The notes: generated by a model from the letters alone, not told the origin. A stretch of 64,000 bases of DNA from Acanthosepion esculentum (GCA_964036315.1 OZ038517.1:50019556-50083555), one strand, 5' to 3'; numbered from the stretch's first letter, positions 9,666 to 20,269 are shown. Made by a program: numbers and translations.

Positions 9666-9701
<36 letters not shown>

Positions 9702-9862
9702 TACGAAATGGACGAAGTCCGACAATTATTTTTTTAAAGACATTTTTATGTTTATACATAAAAATTTGTATCTATAAAAAAAGTAAGTAAATGCTCTGTT
9801 TATAATAAACAGTATTAACGACATTTAGAGGCCTTTTCTATGACAATTTCTCGAACACGAGT
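9666..9862. repeat. Microsatellite and rearranged repeat A fragment
   Basis: (GT)n(TA)n at 9667-9700 is followed by an A-family fragment. 'CATTTTTATGTTTATACAT' is immediately followed by an inverted partner (AAAAATTTGTATCTATAAAA), so the copy is partly folded back. It ends in degraded 'TTTCTATGACAATTTCTCG'. Confidence 0.6.
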
Positions 9863-9867
9863 CCGAA

Positions 9868-10700
9868 ATGCGATTTGCAGGTCGGGGACACTAGAATCAA
9901 GCAGACGCGGAAGTTTAAATATCTGGGAAGCGTTCTGACAGAGGATGGTAAATCCGACACTGAGATCCGTAGACGTATTGGAATGGCCAAGGACGCATTC
10001 CAAAAGCTGGACAGAGTATTGCAAGACAGGAGAATTTCTTTGGTAACAAAGAAAAAAAAAATACATCTGTCCTTCTTTACGGCAGCGAATGATCGACGAT
10101 TTCCTCAAAGATTAAGAAGAGACTCGAGGCGGCGGAGATGTGGTTCTACAGAAGGGTGCTAAGGATATCATGAACCGAGCGTGGGAGCAACGATAAGGTC
10201 TTAGAGAGGTTGCAAATAAGGAGGAGGAGGAGGGTTATACTTAACACTAGAAAGAGGCAGCTGAAGTTTCTGGGACACGTAATGAGGAAGGAGGGCCTGG
10301 AGAATCTGATACTCACGGGTCGAATAGAAGGAATGTGTGACAAAGGAAAACAACGCACGATATACCTAGCGGGCCAAGTGGACGAAGAACGTGGCCTGGG
10401 GGAATTGGCAGAGGGAAGGAACTTGTTGAGAGTCGCACGGGATAGGGGGAAGTGGAGAGCCGTGATCGCCCACGTCCTGAAAGGACATGGCACATAAAAA
10501 GAAAGAAAAAGTCTCTCAAGGCACGGAGATTCATCGAAGGGACGTCCATTCATAGCGAAGTGAAATGTGTTCTTTTATTTTCCTTTCTCCCCACTAAAGC
10601 CATCTGCTTCCCCCCTTTCATTCCCAGTAACCCCTTTGCGTTCTAGTGGCATTGTCGCCTTGCTTGGGGTGAAATGATTAACAAATAAATAAATAAATAA
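9868..10700 (+). pseudogene. LINE reverse-transcriptase C-terminal region and 3' end, decayed
   Basis: The first segment (9875-10030) reads KFKYLGSVLTEDGKSDTEIR then RRIGMAKDAFQKLDRVLQDR, typical of the RT thumb/connection region of RTE- or CR1-type non-LTR elements. After a frameshift near 10050, 10210-10490 reads RKRQLKFLGHVMRKEGLEN and LILTGRIEGMCDKGKQRT. The YxDD catalytic motif lies upstream and is missing. The element closes with 'CGCCTTGCTTGGGGTGAAAT' and an (AAATA)n tail at 10680-10700. Related fragments lie at 43435 (plus) and 52300-52850 (minus). The clade is not certain from sequence alone. Confidence 0.75.
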
Positions 10701-11130
10701 TAATACATTCTTTATGGTACCCTGCCTTTTTTCATGCTTTCATTTCATGAATTATTACTTGTCTTTTTATACGTGTGTTAATTAATATTTCCCTCATACA
10801 AAGAAGTCCTTCATCATATTGTTCACTTATAGCAACAATCCGCCGAGCCCCTTTGAAAGGAATTAAAATGGAGAGATGGAATAAAAACCCGCAAGAAGGG
10901 GAGGGAATACCTTAAGTAGGTCTTTAATCGTAATGTATTAAATACAGGGGGTTTATGCACGCACGTTTCGGGGCCTTTGAAGTGAGTGTGTTGACAGTGC
11001 GTGACTAACTATTCTGATTGGCCCAGCGCCAACTAAGCTCCGGGCTTGGGTCTCCGGCGATTTCCTTCAATAAGCAACGTATTGCGATACTTAGGCAATG
11101 TCCTAATGATTACCTTCCACAATAGTGTAA
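10700..11130. other. No gene; possible decayed terminus
   Basis: AT-rich, then moderately GC-rich after 10830. The minus strand at 10950-10985 has GGCCCCGAAACGTGCGTGC, resembling the GAAAC portion of the family E relics, but no core or stems can be confirmed. Confidence 0.35.
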
Positions 11131-11157
11131 TATGCTACGGGAAAATGACTTCCCTTT

Positions 11158-11245
11158 TCTATCTATCTCCGTTCATGTACACCTGCCTATCTATATTCGT
11201 TCGTATATATTAGAATCTATCTGTAAACGTATCAGTGTCCGTTCG

Positions 11246-11279
<34 letters not shown>

Positions 11280-11957
11280 CACACGTTCCTATCTATCTAT
11301 TCTATCCCTGTTCCTATGTATGTATCTATCTATCTATCTACCTATCTATCTATACACGTTCTTATCTATCTATTCTATCCCTGTATGTATATATCTATCT
11401 ATCTATCTATCTATACACGTTCCTATCTATCTATTCTATCCCAGTTCCTATGTATGTATGTATGTACCTATATCTATCTATCTATTCCAGTTCCTATGTG
11501 TGTATGTATCTATCTATCTATCTACATACGTTCTTATCTATCTATGCCCGTTCCTGTATATCTAACTATCTATACCCGTTCCTATCTATCTATTTATCTA
11601 TCCCCGATCCGATGTATTTATATATGTATCTATCAATTTATACATCTCCGTTCCTATCTCTCTCTCTATCTATCTATACCCGTATCAATGTCTTATATCC
11701 GTATCTATATCCGTTCGAATCTATCTATCTATCTATCTATGTATCTATCTATCTATCTCCGTGTGTATGTATGTATCTATCTATCTTCCACTATCTTATC
11801 AATCTGGGCTCTGTAGGTGTTGAACTAACATAAATATGCCTGAGCAGACGCCTGCAACAGAGACTGGCTAGCCGACCTAGTAGATGGGCATCCTCGGATA
11901 CAAGTGGCCAGCCATTATGTATGGAAGTATGTCTCGCCACATTATAATGTGTCGATA
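11158..11957. repeat. Composite repeat unit 1: (TATC)n minisatellite plus 170-bp spacer
   Basis: 11215-11790 is a TATC/TATG tetranucleotide array punctuated about every 60-80 bp by 'CGTTCCTAT' or 'CCCTGTTCC'. It is followed by a non-repetitive block (11788-11957) from 'ACTATCTTATCAATCTGG' to 'CATTATAATGTGTCGAT'. The overlapping Tyr/Leu/Ser-rich open frames are products of the repeat. Confidence 0.9.
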
Positions 11958-12420
11958 TGTTCATATCTATCTATCTATCTACCTATCTATCTCCGTTCCT
12001 ACGTTACTATCTATCTATCTCCGTTACCATCTACCTATCTATCTATATATCCCTGTTCCAACCTACCTATCCATCTATCTACATATCCCTGTTCCTATCT
12101 ATCTATATATCCCTGTTCCTCTATCTCTGTTCCTATCTATCTATCTATCTATCTCTGTTCCTATCTATCTATCTCTGTTCCTATCTATCTATCTATCTAT
12201 CTCTGTTCCTATCTATCTATCTCTGTTCCTATCTATCTATCTATCTATCTATCTCTGTTCCTATCTATCTATCTATCTATCTCTGTTCCTATCTATCTAT
12301 CTCTGTTCCTATCTATCTATCTATCTATCTCTGTTCCTATCTATCTATCTATCTATCTCTGTTCCTATCTATCTATCTATCTATCTCTGTTCCTATCTAT
12401 CTATCTATCTATCTCTGTTC

Positions 12421-12458
<38 letters not shown>

Positions 12459-12464
12459 CTGTTC

Positions 12465-12498
<34 letters not shown>

Positions 12499-12759
12499 CT
12501 GTTCCTATCTATCTATCTATCTCTGTTCCTATCTATCTATCTATCCCCGTGTCTATGTATGTATGTATGTATCTATCTATCTACCACTTCCACTATCTTA
12601 TCAATCTGGGCTCTTTGAGTATCGAACAAACTCCAATGTGGCTTAGCAGGCGTCTGCAACAGGCATTGGCTACCCACTCCCTAGTAGACGAGCATCCTCA
12701 GATACGAATGGCCAGCCATTATGTATGTAGGTCTGTCTCGCCACATTATAATGTGTCGA
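11958..12759. repeat. Composite repeat unit 2: (TATC)n minisatellite plus 170-bp spacer
   Basis: The array at 11958-12590 is more regular, with 'TATCTCTGTTCC' every 20-40 bp among TATC runs. The spacer block recurs at 12590-12759, offset about 802 bp from the first, with substitutions but the same end motif. A composite unit of array plus spacer has therefore duplicated. Confidence 0.9.
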
Positions 12760-13433
12760 TTTTCACTAATTTGAACCCAAGCAGAACACGAGTTTGAAAA
12801 GTTTCGCAACTTTCATCGTGAAGATTTTCAGATGAAATTAAAGTTCCAAATAAAAATTAAAAAAAAAAACACAAGAATAAAACCAATTTTGAAAAAGAAT
12901 TAATCTTACTTCGTCAAGTAGCACTTGAATTTTTTTCTACGGTCGATTCAACAACGATTTCAGTGAAAATTAATTCATTCTTGTGCCAAGGCAATGAGAA
13001 AATCTATTCACATTTAAGCGACTCGAACAAAAATAAATAAATAAACAGAAATAAAATATTAAAAAAAATAGAAATTTATTTCGGCAGCTTGAAAATAAAA
13101 TTTTAAAAGATTGAGGAACAATTTTTAAAGTAATATCTCATCAAACGTTTTATTTAAAAAAAAAAGACAAAAAAAAAAAACACGCTGAAAATACGTTTCC
13201 AAGCCGTTAGCTGCAAATCTAACAGTATTTAGTCTTAACGACAAGAGATGGCATTTCCTTAAAGTCTACGATTAAATTGAATTGATTAATTAATTCTTTT
13301 CATCTTCTCACTCTCTCTCTCTCTCTTTTTCATCAAATTTGTCTTAAGTCCTGACAAAATTCGTAGGATTACTAAAATTCGAATTTTAAATTCCTTGGGG
13401 TTTCCAATAAACAGAACATATGCACTAATGTAG

Positions 13434-13435
<2 letters not shown>
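12760..13435. other. No gene seen
   Basis: AT-rich with several A8-A10 runs. A short TC-rich run lies at 13310-13326. Confidence 0.55.

Positions 13436-13474
<39 letters not shown>
13436..13474. repeat. (CA)n microsatellite
   Basis: A pure CA run of about 36 bp just before a SINE. Confidence 0.95.
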
Positions 13475-13476
<2 letters not shown>

Positions 13477-13489
13477 ATGATTTTCCAAG

Positions 13490-13605
13490 CGTAGGCCGAA
13501 AGTATGGGGTACCCAGTGAGGATCGAACTCACTACTCAGTCGTAACTGTTCTAGCAAGACAAGCTTGCTAACCATTACACCGTCTCGAGAAAAACTTTCA
13601 GACAC
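13490..13605 (-). repeat. tRNA-derived SINE (family S2)
   Basis: The minus strand has A-box 'GGTGTAATGGTTAGCAAGC' and B-box 'GAGTTCGATCCTC' at tRNA-like spacing, with 5' 'TCTCGAGAC'. A decayed second copy is at 14510-14612. The tail contains 'GGCC' and 'CTTGG' motifs. The spacing between boxes is longer than in a standard tRNA, so this is not a tRNA gene. Confidence 0.65.
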
Positions 13606-13862
13606 CCTGGGTTGTAAATTAATTTTTTTTTTTTTTTGTTAAATATTTCAATTAGATTCCTCGACTAGTTTCGGCCAGCATGGCCATCACCAGGAAAAAA
13701 ATACTTGTTTGTTAGTAGCAGTGAACTACAGGAATGAATGACTTTCTGAAAAAAATGAACTTTATCTGTAGATTCCATTTGATTTTTTTTCATTCATTTT
13801 GGTTAGTCCTTGTGTTGGTCAAACGACCTCTTTTAAGTTGTTTTTAAAATAAAGGCTGTGGA
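13605..13862 (-). repeat. Dispersed repeat D, copy 2
   Basis: Homologous to 2220-2510 over most of its length. It starts exactly at the SINE edge with 'CTGGGTTGTAAATTAAT'. Confidence 0.65.
13658..13705 (-). ncRNA. Decayed hammerhead ribozyme (family D)
   Basis: On the minus strand: core CTGGTGA (A to G at the fourth position), stem II GGCC/GGCC with loop ATGCT (better than copy 1), GAAA, 2-bp stem III and a GTC triplet cut between 13673 and 13672. Stem I TTTTTC/GAGGAA pairs six positions with two G-U. The core change affects a catalytically important base, so activity is doubtful. Confidence 0.62.
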
Positions 13863-13875
13863 GATCCATGCTACT

Positions 13876-13876
13876 C

Positions 13877-13925
<49 letters not shown>
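13876..13925. repeat. (TA)n microsatellite
   Basis: A pure TA run of about 48 bp. Confidence 0.95.
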
Positions 13926-13928
<3 letters not shown>

Positions 13929-14250
13929 ACTACAACACAAAAATTTGAAGCTATCCCCAGAATTAGCATGGGAAGAACTTGTCAGAAGAGGGGGAACAAA
14001 TTAAAAGAGCTCTTAGATTCATTGAAAAACAATTGAATCAATTATCAAACTTAAAGTTTAAAAAACTATTGCCGTGAATGCCAAAAAAAGTGCTGCAGCA
14101 TTCAATGCTAAAGGAGGACATTTTGACGAGAGCAAAATTTAATCATAAAATTCTTTTTTCTTTTTGTCATAATAAAATTTCTAATTAAAAAATCCTGTCT
14201 CACTTTTTGTTAACCTTGTGTAATAATTTTCTCATATATAAAGTACAAAA
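13926..14250. other. No gene seen
   Basis: Unique-looking AT-rich sequence. The frame around 13975-14110 has no recognisable family. Confidence 0.4.
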
Positions 14251-14328
14251 CAACTATATACATACATGCATATATACACATATATATATACACACACACA
14301 CATATATATATACAGTACATATAAATAT

Positions 14329-14366
<38 letters not shown>

Positions 14367-14391
14367 GCACAAACGTGCACACACACACACA

Positions 14392-14441
<50 letters not shown>

Positions 14442-14455
14442 CACACACACACACC
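14251..14455. repeat. Compound (CA)n/(TA)n microsatellite
   Basis: Alternating ATACACAC and ATATAT blocks. The Ile/Tyr/His/Thr frames on both strands are repeat translations. Confidence 0.95.
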
Positions 14456-14509
14456 GTAAATGTAAATAGTTGCAATACCTTTTTTCAGAAATATAGACAT
14501 TTTCTAAGA

Positions 14510-14612
14510 GTAGCTTAGATGTGGCACAAGGCCGAAAATTTGAGGATTGATCTCACTACACAGTCGTAATTGTTCTAGCAAAACAATCTTGTTAATCGAC
14601 CACGTCGAGATT
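14510..14612 (-). repeat. tRNA-derived SINE (family S2), decayed
   Basis: Homologous to 13490-13605. The A-box region is degraded (TCGACGTGGTCGATTAACAA) and the B-box reads GAGATCAATCCTC. The tail 'CGGCCTTGTGCCACAT' is kept and reappears alone at 8470-8500. Confidence 0.55.
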
Positions 14613-14614
14613 CT

Positions 14615-14619
14615 CTCGG

Positions 14620-14699
<80 letters not shown>
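14615..14699. repeat. (TC)n(TA)n microsatellite
   Basis: A CT run at 14625-14651 is followed by a TA run to 14699. Confidence 0.95.
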
Positions 14700-14702
<3 letters not shown>

Positions 14703-14960
14703 ATTAAAGACGACTGATAAGCTACTGCTATTAAGCTTTTTATTTAATTTTTCTTGTGTTCGTACAAATGTTTTCTTTTCTGGACAAAAAGTATGTAAAA
14801 ACTGTACAAAGTTCTGCATATCAGAGCGCTTTCGGCTATACTTTTAGCCATTATCAAGGATGATTTTATTTTTTCAATTTAATTGGGTGTGTGCGTTATA
14901 TGTATGTTTTTAGTGTTATAGAGATGTTTTATTTTCCGAACACAGCACACAGTGGCCAAG
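14700..14960 (-). repeat. PLE-type 3' tail abutting (TA)n
   Basis: The minus strand matches the tails at 15170-15350 and 7700-7900: 'GATAATGGCTAAAAGTATAG', 'CGAAAGCGCTCTGATATG', 'CCAGAAAAGAAAACATT'. It ends at the TA run with 'GTCTTTAATGACTATATA'. Confidence 0.55.
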
Positions 14961-15077
14961 GAGATGTGCCTCCAGGTCTCGTGTCACAGCTTTTGTAACA
15001 TGACATACTGGACATGTGAGGAATTGGAATTTTGGAACATCCACTTGCTTTCCATTTCATAGTCGGAGAGAAAGTGT

Positions 15078-15087
15078 AATATATATA

Positions 15088-15148
<61 letters not shown>
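15078..15148. repeat. (TA)n microsatellite
   Basis: About 70 bp of TA with one TTTA interruption. Confidence 0.95.
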
Positions 15149-15150
<2 letters not shown>

Positions 15151-15164
15151 TTAGTATTCTTTGA

Positions 15165-15600
15165 TATATAAACTGTACAAAGTTCTGCATATCCGAGCGC
15201 TTTCGGCTATACTTTTAGACATTATCAATGATGAATTTATTTTTACTTTTTAACTGAATGTACGGGTTGTACTATATATGTATCTACAGTTATAGGGATA
15301 TTTATTTTCTGAAACGGTCAGCACATTGTGGCCGTGTTCATAATTAATGTTATTGAGCTTTGGCATTTATTTTTTATGATTAAGGCTTCCATTATTTTTA
15401 ATCCTTTTTTACATGTGGATTGGGTTATTATGCTTGTATTTTCTATTAATATGTCGGGTAGGATTTTGTGTGTGTTTAAATGAGTCCTAATGGAGCTATG
15501 GTCAGATAGGTGTAAGTCGTCTAGATAGGTGTAAGTCGTCTGGATAGGCGTGTAGTAGTGTGACCGATGTAATTAGTTATGAGTTTGGTTTGATCAGGAA
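15165..15600 (-). pseudogene. PLE GIY-YIG endonuclease region and 3' tail, frameshifted
   Basis: On the minus strand around 15580-15500 one frame reads YIGHTTTRLSRRLT followed, after frame changes, by LTIAPLGLI. Around 15400-15340 it reads KIMEALIIKNKCQSS. These are landmarks of the GIY-YIG nuclease and C-terminus of Penelope-like elements. A short direct duplication of about 20 bp (GTGTAAGTCGTCT..GATAG) at 15510-15548 disrupts the frame. The 3' tail follows to 15165. No intact reading frame remains. Confidence 0.6.
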
Positions 15601-15634
15601 CACAGTTCAAATGCCCCTTAAGGAACTGGCCTTT

Positions 15635-15698
15635 AAGAAAATACAAGAAAGATTAAATAAAAAGCTTAGTCGCAGTACCATGTCATTCATCTTTAACG

Positions 15699-15745
<47 letters not shown>
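15635..15745 (+). repeat. PLE-type tail end and (TA)n
   Basis: 'GATTAAATAAAAAGCTTA' and 'CATCTTTAACGATACATATA' match the minus-strand end of the 14.70-14.78 kb tail. This is the same 3' end on the opposite strand, again stopping at a TA run (15703-15744). Confidence 0.55.
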
Positions 15746-15746
<1 letters not shown>

Positions 15747-15764
15747 AGTATGCGGTGCAGTTCA

Positions 15765-16227
15765 ATTTATATTACATGAATCATTCATACAAAAAGCAGA
15801 TAGTGAAGTTAATGATATAAATGGCGAGAATACATCTTCGCAAACAAATTTATTAAAATACATTAACCCCGAACCTGTAGATGAATGTTATGATCCCTCC
15901 AAAATTTCTTGCCGTTAACAATAACACATTTCTAAAAAAAAAACATATTTCGGATCACATCTAATCTTTCGTTGTCCTGTTATTGCCTGGATGTAAAAAA
16001 AAAACAAATCTATTTCCATACCAGATAATGCCTGTATGAACAGACGAAAGTACTTGTATAAATGACCTTATGCAACTGGAATTTATTAAAAACAGGGATC
16101 ATAACATTCATCTACAGGTTCGGGGTTAATGTATTTTAATAAATTTGTTTGCGAAGATGTATTCTCGCCATTTATATCATTAACTTCACTATCTGCTTTT
16201 TTTATGAATGATTCATGTACTATATAT
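15765..16227. repeat. Inverted repeat element, ~133-bp arms
   Basis: Arms 15765-15899 and 16094-16227 are almost exact reverse complements; 'GGTTCGGGGTTAATGTATTT' and 'GGCGAGAATACATCTTCGC' each pair with their partner. The loop (15900-16093) holds 'CTTGCCGTTAACAATAACAC', which recurs inverted at 34570-34600. No coding sequence. Outer ends meet (TA)n on both sides. Confidence 0.85.
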
Positions 16228-16246
16228 ATATACACACACACACACT

Positions 16247-16306
<60 letters not shown>

Positions 16307-16318
16307 GCACACACACGT

Positions 16319-16366
<48 letters not shown>
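16228..16366. repeat. Compound (TA)n/(CA)n microsatellite
   Basis: Two long TA runs (16252-16305, 16322-16365) separated by CGCACACACACG. Confidence 0.95.
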
Positions 16367-16854
16367 GTCTTCAGTTTAAAATATATTACAAATTAATTTT
16401 TCAGGAAAATAGGCGTGTCTATATTTCTGAGATGAGGTATTATGTACATTATTTACATTATTCGGAATATCTTTGTTGCCATATTTATTACAAAGTTTCA
16501 GCTGTTGTACGCTCCGGCCTTCTTCAGGTGCTTGGAATGTCAATCTGAACCCTTTATTTCGCTTACTGGGGTAGACTGGTTCCACGTGCCATGTTTTAAA
16601 GAATCAGCACATATGCTAGGCCACAAAAATCTCCTGACCCGACCAAGCATAGAAATGAATACAATATGGGAACCAGTAATAAGGAGTTCCACAAAAAAAG
16701 CGATAATAACAACAAAAATTGTAAAATGAGCTCTGGTAAAAAAACAAACATGCAATGATAACAGCAAAAATTACAATGTGAGCACTGGTAAAAAATGGTT
16801 GCTGAAGACATTAGGTTTATAATACCCAGAAATTCATAGATAGAATGACACATG

Positions 16855-16940
16855 GCACAGTGGATAAAGGCGTTAGTTATATCCAGTGAGAGGACCCAAA
16901 CAGTGTGATTTCAATACCCGGTTAAGGCAGTGGAGAACTT
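16855..16940 (+). repeat. tRNA-derived SINE (family S3)
   Basis: 'TGGCACAGTGGATAAAGGCG' is a good A box. 'GATTTCAATACCCGG' is a weak B box. A related minus-strand copy at 56405-56480 reads 'GTGAGTTCAGTACCAGGCC'. Confidence 0.5.
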
Positions 16941-17056
16941 GGAGAGGGCAATTAACAGGAGATAACTGATAAGTGACATCCATTAAACATGGCACGTGGA
17001 ACTAGAACAGTCTACCCCAGTGAGTGAAATAAAGGGTTCAGTTCGACATTCCAACC

Positions 17057-17100
17057 ACCTTAAGAAGGCCGGAACTTACAACGGCCGAAATAAATATGGC
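17057..17100 (+). ncRNA. Hammerhead-like relic (family H)
   Basis: Core CTTAAGA (17059-17065), stem II GGCC (17067-17070) with GGCC (17083-17086) around a 12-nt loop, then GAAA (17087-17090). The partner copy at 16490-16530 (minus) keeps CTGAAGA, a valid CUGANGA core, but a damaged stem II. Stem I cannot be paired convincingly in any copy, so this may be a derived or non-functional motif. Confidence 0.4.
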
Positions 17101-17289
17101 GACCAACATGAGGAAAATAGTCCGAATAATGTAAATAGTGAAAATAGGCTTCTTTAGTCACCTAACTGTTATTGCTCTTTCCAGTCCATTTAGTATTGAT
17201 GGGGGTGGGGTTCATTCCTAACATTTCATTTGAAGTAACTTTTCTACATTCATTGCATTTTCGTTGTTGCTGATGTTGAAAGTCATCAA

Positions 17290-18060
17290 GTGATGTGGTT
17301 TCTTTCATCTGGTGCAGTTCCGCAAAGAAAGTTGGTTCTCTGTGCCGAGCCAGGAAATTTTTCTCCCCGGAATCGATCCTTCAAGTCTATAAATTGACCA
17401 TTCGCCCTTGCATAGAGTATTGCTGCCATATATGGTCTGGGGCCCCTGCTGTTTGCCTCGGGGTTCTTGATAAGATCCAGAGGCGGATAGGCAACGTGAT
17501 TGGCCCTGATCTGTCATCTCGTCTGCAGTCACTCTCTCACAGACGCGATGTTGCCTCGCTCTGCCTTTTTTACAAGTACTTCCACTGTAATTGCTCTGAG
17601 GAGTTGCATTCGCTTGTCCCTAGGCCTCGTGAATTTAAACGCCCCACCAGGCTGGCTTCCCGCTCCCACCCCTACACCGTGGAAACTGTTAGATGTAGAC
17701 GTCTTTTCTACTCCAATAGCTTCATGTCTCGCACATCTCGCCTATGGAACTCCCTTCCCTATTACTGTTTCCCTGAGAAATACAATCTCCAACGGTTTAA
17801 GTGTAGCGTCAATCGACATCTCCAGTTGCCTTGATCTATCCACTTCCCTTCTCCACATCCTTTCATTTTTCATTCCTATCTGCTCTCGCTCCGGATCTTT
17901 TGTGGCCCCCTTGCCTTGATCGACTCACTGTCTTTCTCTTTCTCCACATCCCCTCTCTTGCCACTCCTATCTGCTCTTCCTCCAACCCTTCTTTAACCCC
18001 TTGCGTGATAGTGGCCTCCGGCCTTGCTTGGGGTGATATGATTAAAAGAAAAAAAGTTGT
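17290..18060 (+). pseudogene. LINE 3' end: RT C-terminal domain and 3' UTR (CR1/Jockey-like)
   Basis: A 5'-truncated copy with a 179-codon open frame (17295-17834): KVGSLCRARKFFSPESILQV, YKLTIRPCIEYCCHIWSGAP, SLSHRRDVASLCLFYKYFH, RLWNSLPYYCF, ending in a stop after NRHLQLP. This is the region after the RT palm, so YxDD is absent. The 3' UTR ends with 'GCCTTGCTTGGGGTGATATG' and an A-rich tail at 18043-18055. Two further copies are on the minus strand at 58.6-60.5 kb. The open frame and good match suggest a fairly young insertion. Confidence 0.8.
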
Positions 18061-18300
18061 CAGTTTCAGATAATGAAAAGACCGAGACAGACAGAGAGAT
18101 AATGTAAAGACCAAGACAAGAAGAGAGATAATGAACAGACCGAGACAGACAGATAATGAACAGACCGAGACAGACAGATAGAGAGATAATGTAAAGACAA
18201 GAAGAGAGATAATGAACAGGCCGAGATAGCTAGCTAGATAGGTAATGTAAAAGACCAAGACAGGAAGAGAGATAAAGAACAGACCGAGAGATAGATATGA
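18061..18300. repeat. GA-rich minisatellite
   Basis: Irregular units of 'GACCGAGACAGACAGA' and 'GATAATGAACAG' or 'GATAATGTAAAG'. Confidence 0.85.
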
Positions 18301-18304
18301 ATAG

Positions 18305-18307
<3 letters not shown>

Positions 18308-18396
<89 letters not shown>

Positions 18397-18486
18397 ATAA
18401 ATATGAATAGACTGATATACCTAGGAACAGACCGAGATAGATAGATAAATAAATATGAATAGACTGATATACCTAGGAACAGACCG

Positions 18487-18540
<54 letters not shown>

Positions 18541-18620
18541 GATAGATAGATAGATATGAACAGATTGAGATAAATAGTTATTAACAAACCGAGAGTGATA
18601 TGAGCAGACTAAGATAGATA
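18308..18620. repeat. (TA)n/(TAGA)n microsatellite with GA-rich units
   Basis: TA run 18308-18366, TAGATAGA runs 18366-18392 and 18488-18553, with a 62-bp unit ('GAATAGACTGATATACCTAG') repeated twice at 18407 and 18457. Confidence 0.9.
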
Positions 18621-19300
18621 GATTGATCATACGAACACTGGGATAGATATAAAGAAACTGAGATAGGGAGAACAGACTGAGGAAGAGATTGTTTAAAAGA
18701 GAAAGTTTCTTTCAAGAACAGAGTGTTTGCTTGTCATCGTCCTTATCTTTATCAGTTTGTCCATTACTTTCTCATCTGTAATATTTCTCGGCCACATATC
18801 TCTATTGAGAGAGAGGGGGGGATAAAGAATACGTGACGTAAGACATAAATGTGGCCAAGAATGTAATTTGGTTTTATACGTAGACACATTTCATATCTTG
18901 AGCAAAATTCTTCTGAAAAATATAAGTCTAAAACAGAATTTCTATCTTTAGGGTATTTCAATATACAAAAGTGTAATTTAGCCTTTTGGTGTCGCAGAAT
19001 TTAATTATTTAAAAAAAAAAAATCTTGTGGTAAATTTGATTCTGTGGCAAAAGGAACAATAGACCTAATCAGTTCGTTTGTAGGAAATAATGAAGAGAAA
19101 ACCGGAAGTTTTGAAACAGAAAAACAAATATTACTTTCATAAGTGAGAAGAGAGATTTAAAAAAATAATTTCTGATTTCAGGAGAGCGCGTCGACAAAGG
19201 GAGGTTATTAGTGAAGCTTGTAATATTAAGGCGAAAAATACTTAATGAAATAAAATGTGGAATGAAAGATGGTTGAGTTGTTTAGGTGCAGAGAGGGACA
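18620..19300. other. No gene seen
   Basis: A GA-rich start grades into unique AT-rich sequence. No family signature in either strand's short open frames. Confidence 0.5.
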
Positions 19301-19309
19301 GAGAAACAG

Positions 19310-19850
<541 letters not shown>

Positions 19851-19851
19851 T

Positions 19852-19984
19852 TACCGTACGCTGACGGCTTAGTGGAAGAAATTCGGACTGACGCAAATTC
19901 AGTCCGGTTTCGATCCTAGCTAGAGGCAACCGGACGTCTAGCCACACTGATGAGCTGCGAAACAGTCTGTCTGTGGATGACAAA

Positions 19985-19985
<1 letters not shown>
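19852..19985 (+). mobile_element. Single retrozyme-like copy (family B): tRNA-like head plus hammerhead
   Basis: Homologous to the last ~130 bp of the 312-bp unit, but with a cleaner tRNA-like head: A-box 'CGGCTTAGTGGAAG' (from about 19865) and B-box 'GGTTTCGATCC' (about 19906-19916). The ribozyme follows about 25 bp later and the copy ends at 'GGATGACAAAAACATATATA' in (TA)n. It lacks the rest of the unit. Confidence 0.7.
19936..19981 (+). ncRNA. Hammerhead ribozyme with stem II deletion
   Basis: CTGATGA (19947-19953), GAAA (19959-19962), stem III ACA/TGT, GTC cleavage triplet (cut 19971/19972) and stem I CCACA/TGTGG are all intact. Stem II and its loop are reduced to GCTGC by an 8-bp deletion relative to the 6.8-kb copies. 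It is probably inactive or very weak. Confidence 0.65.
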
Positions 19986-20038
<53 letters not shown>

Positions 20039-20097
20039 GCATGTTTATATAAAAATATAAGAAAATAATAAATTATGAATAAATGTATATGCAAGTG

Positions 20098-20157
<60 letters not shown>
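19986..20157. repeat. (TA)n runs
   Basis: TA runs at 19988-20033 and 20100-20158 separated by about 65 bp of unique AT-rich sequence. Confidence 0.95.
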
Positions 20158-20160
<3 letters not shown>

Positions 20161-20217
20161 TCAGTGCGAAATAACAGCTATTAACTATATATTAATAAAT
20201 ATATATACCCACCCCCG

Positions 20218-20247
20218 GACACACACACACACACACACACACACACT
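20218..20247. repeat. (CA)n microsatellite
   Basis: A CA run of about 28 bp, 15 bp before a strong hairpin. Confidence 0.95.
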
Positions 20248-20269
20248 GATAGTATGAATCGGAGTTTCA

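Larger units (their letters stand above)
16440..17140. repeat. Inverted pair of repeat family H around a SINE
   Basis: 16440-16600 (minus) and about 16985-17135 (plus) are diverged reverse complements. Both carry the 'CCCTTTATTTC'/'GAAATAAAGGG' block, the 'GGTAGACTG'/'CAGTCTACC' block and the 'AAGGCCGGA' block. A third copy is at 56210-56350 (minus). The spacer includes the SINE at 16855. Confidence 0.7.

Noticed and set aside
11132..12797. Long Tyr/Leu/Ser-rich open reading frames (up to about 297 codons)
   Set aside because: They are translations of TATC repeats; the TATC unit lacks stops in several frames.
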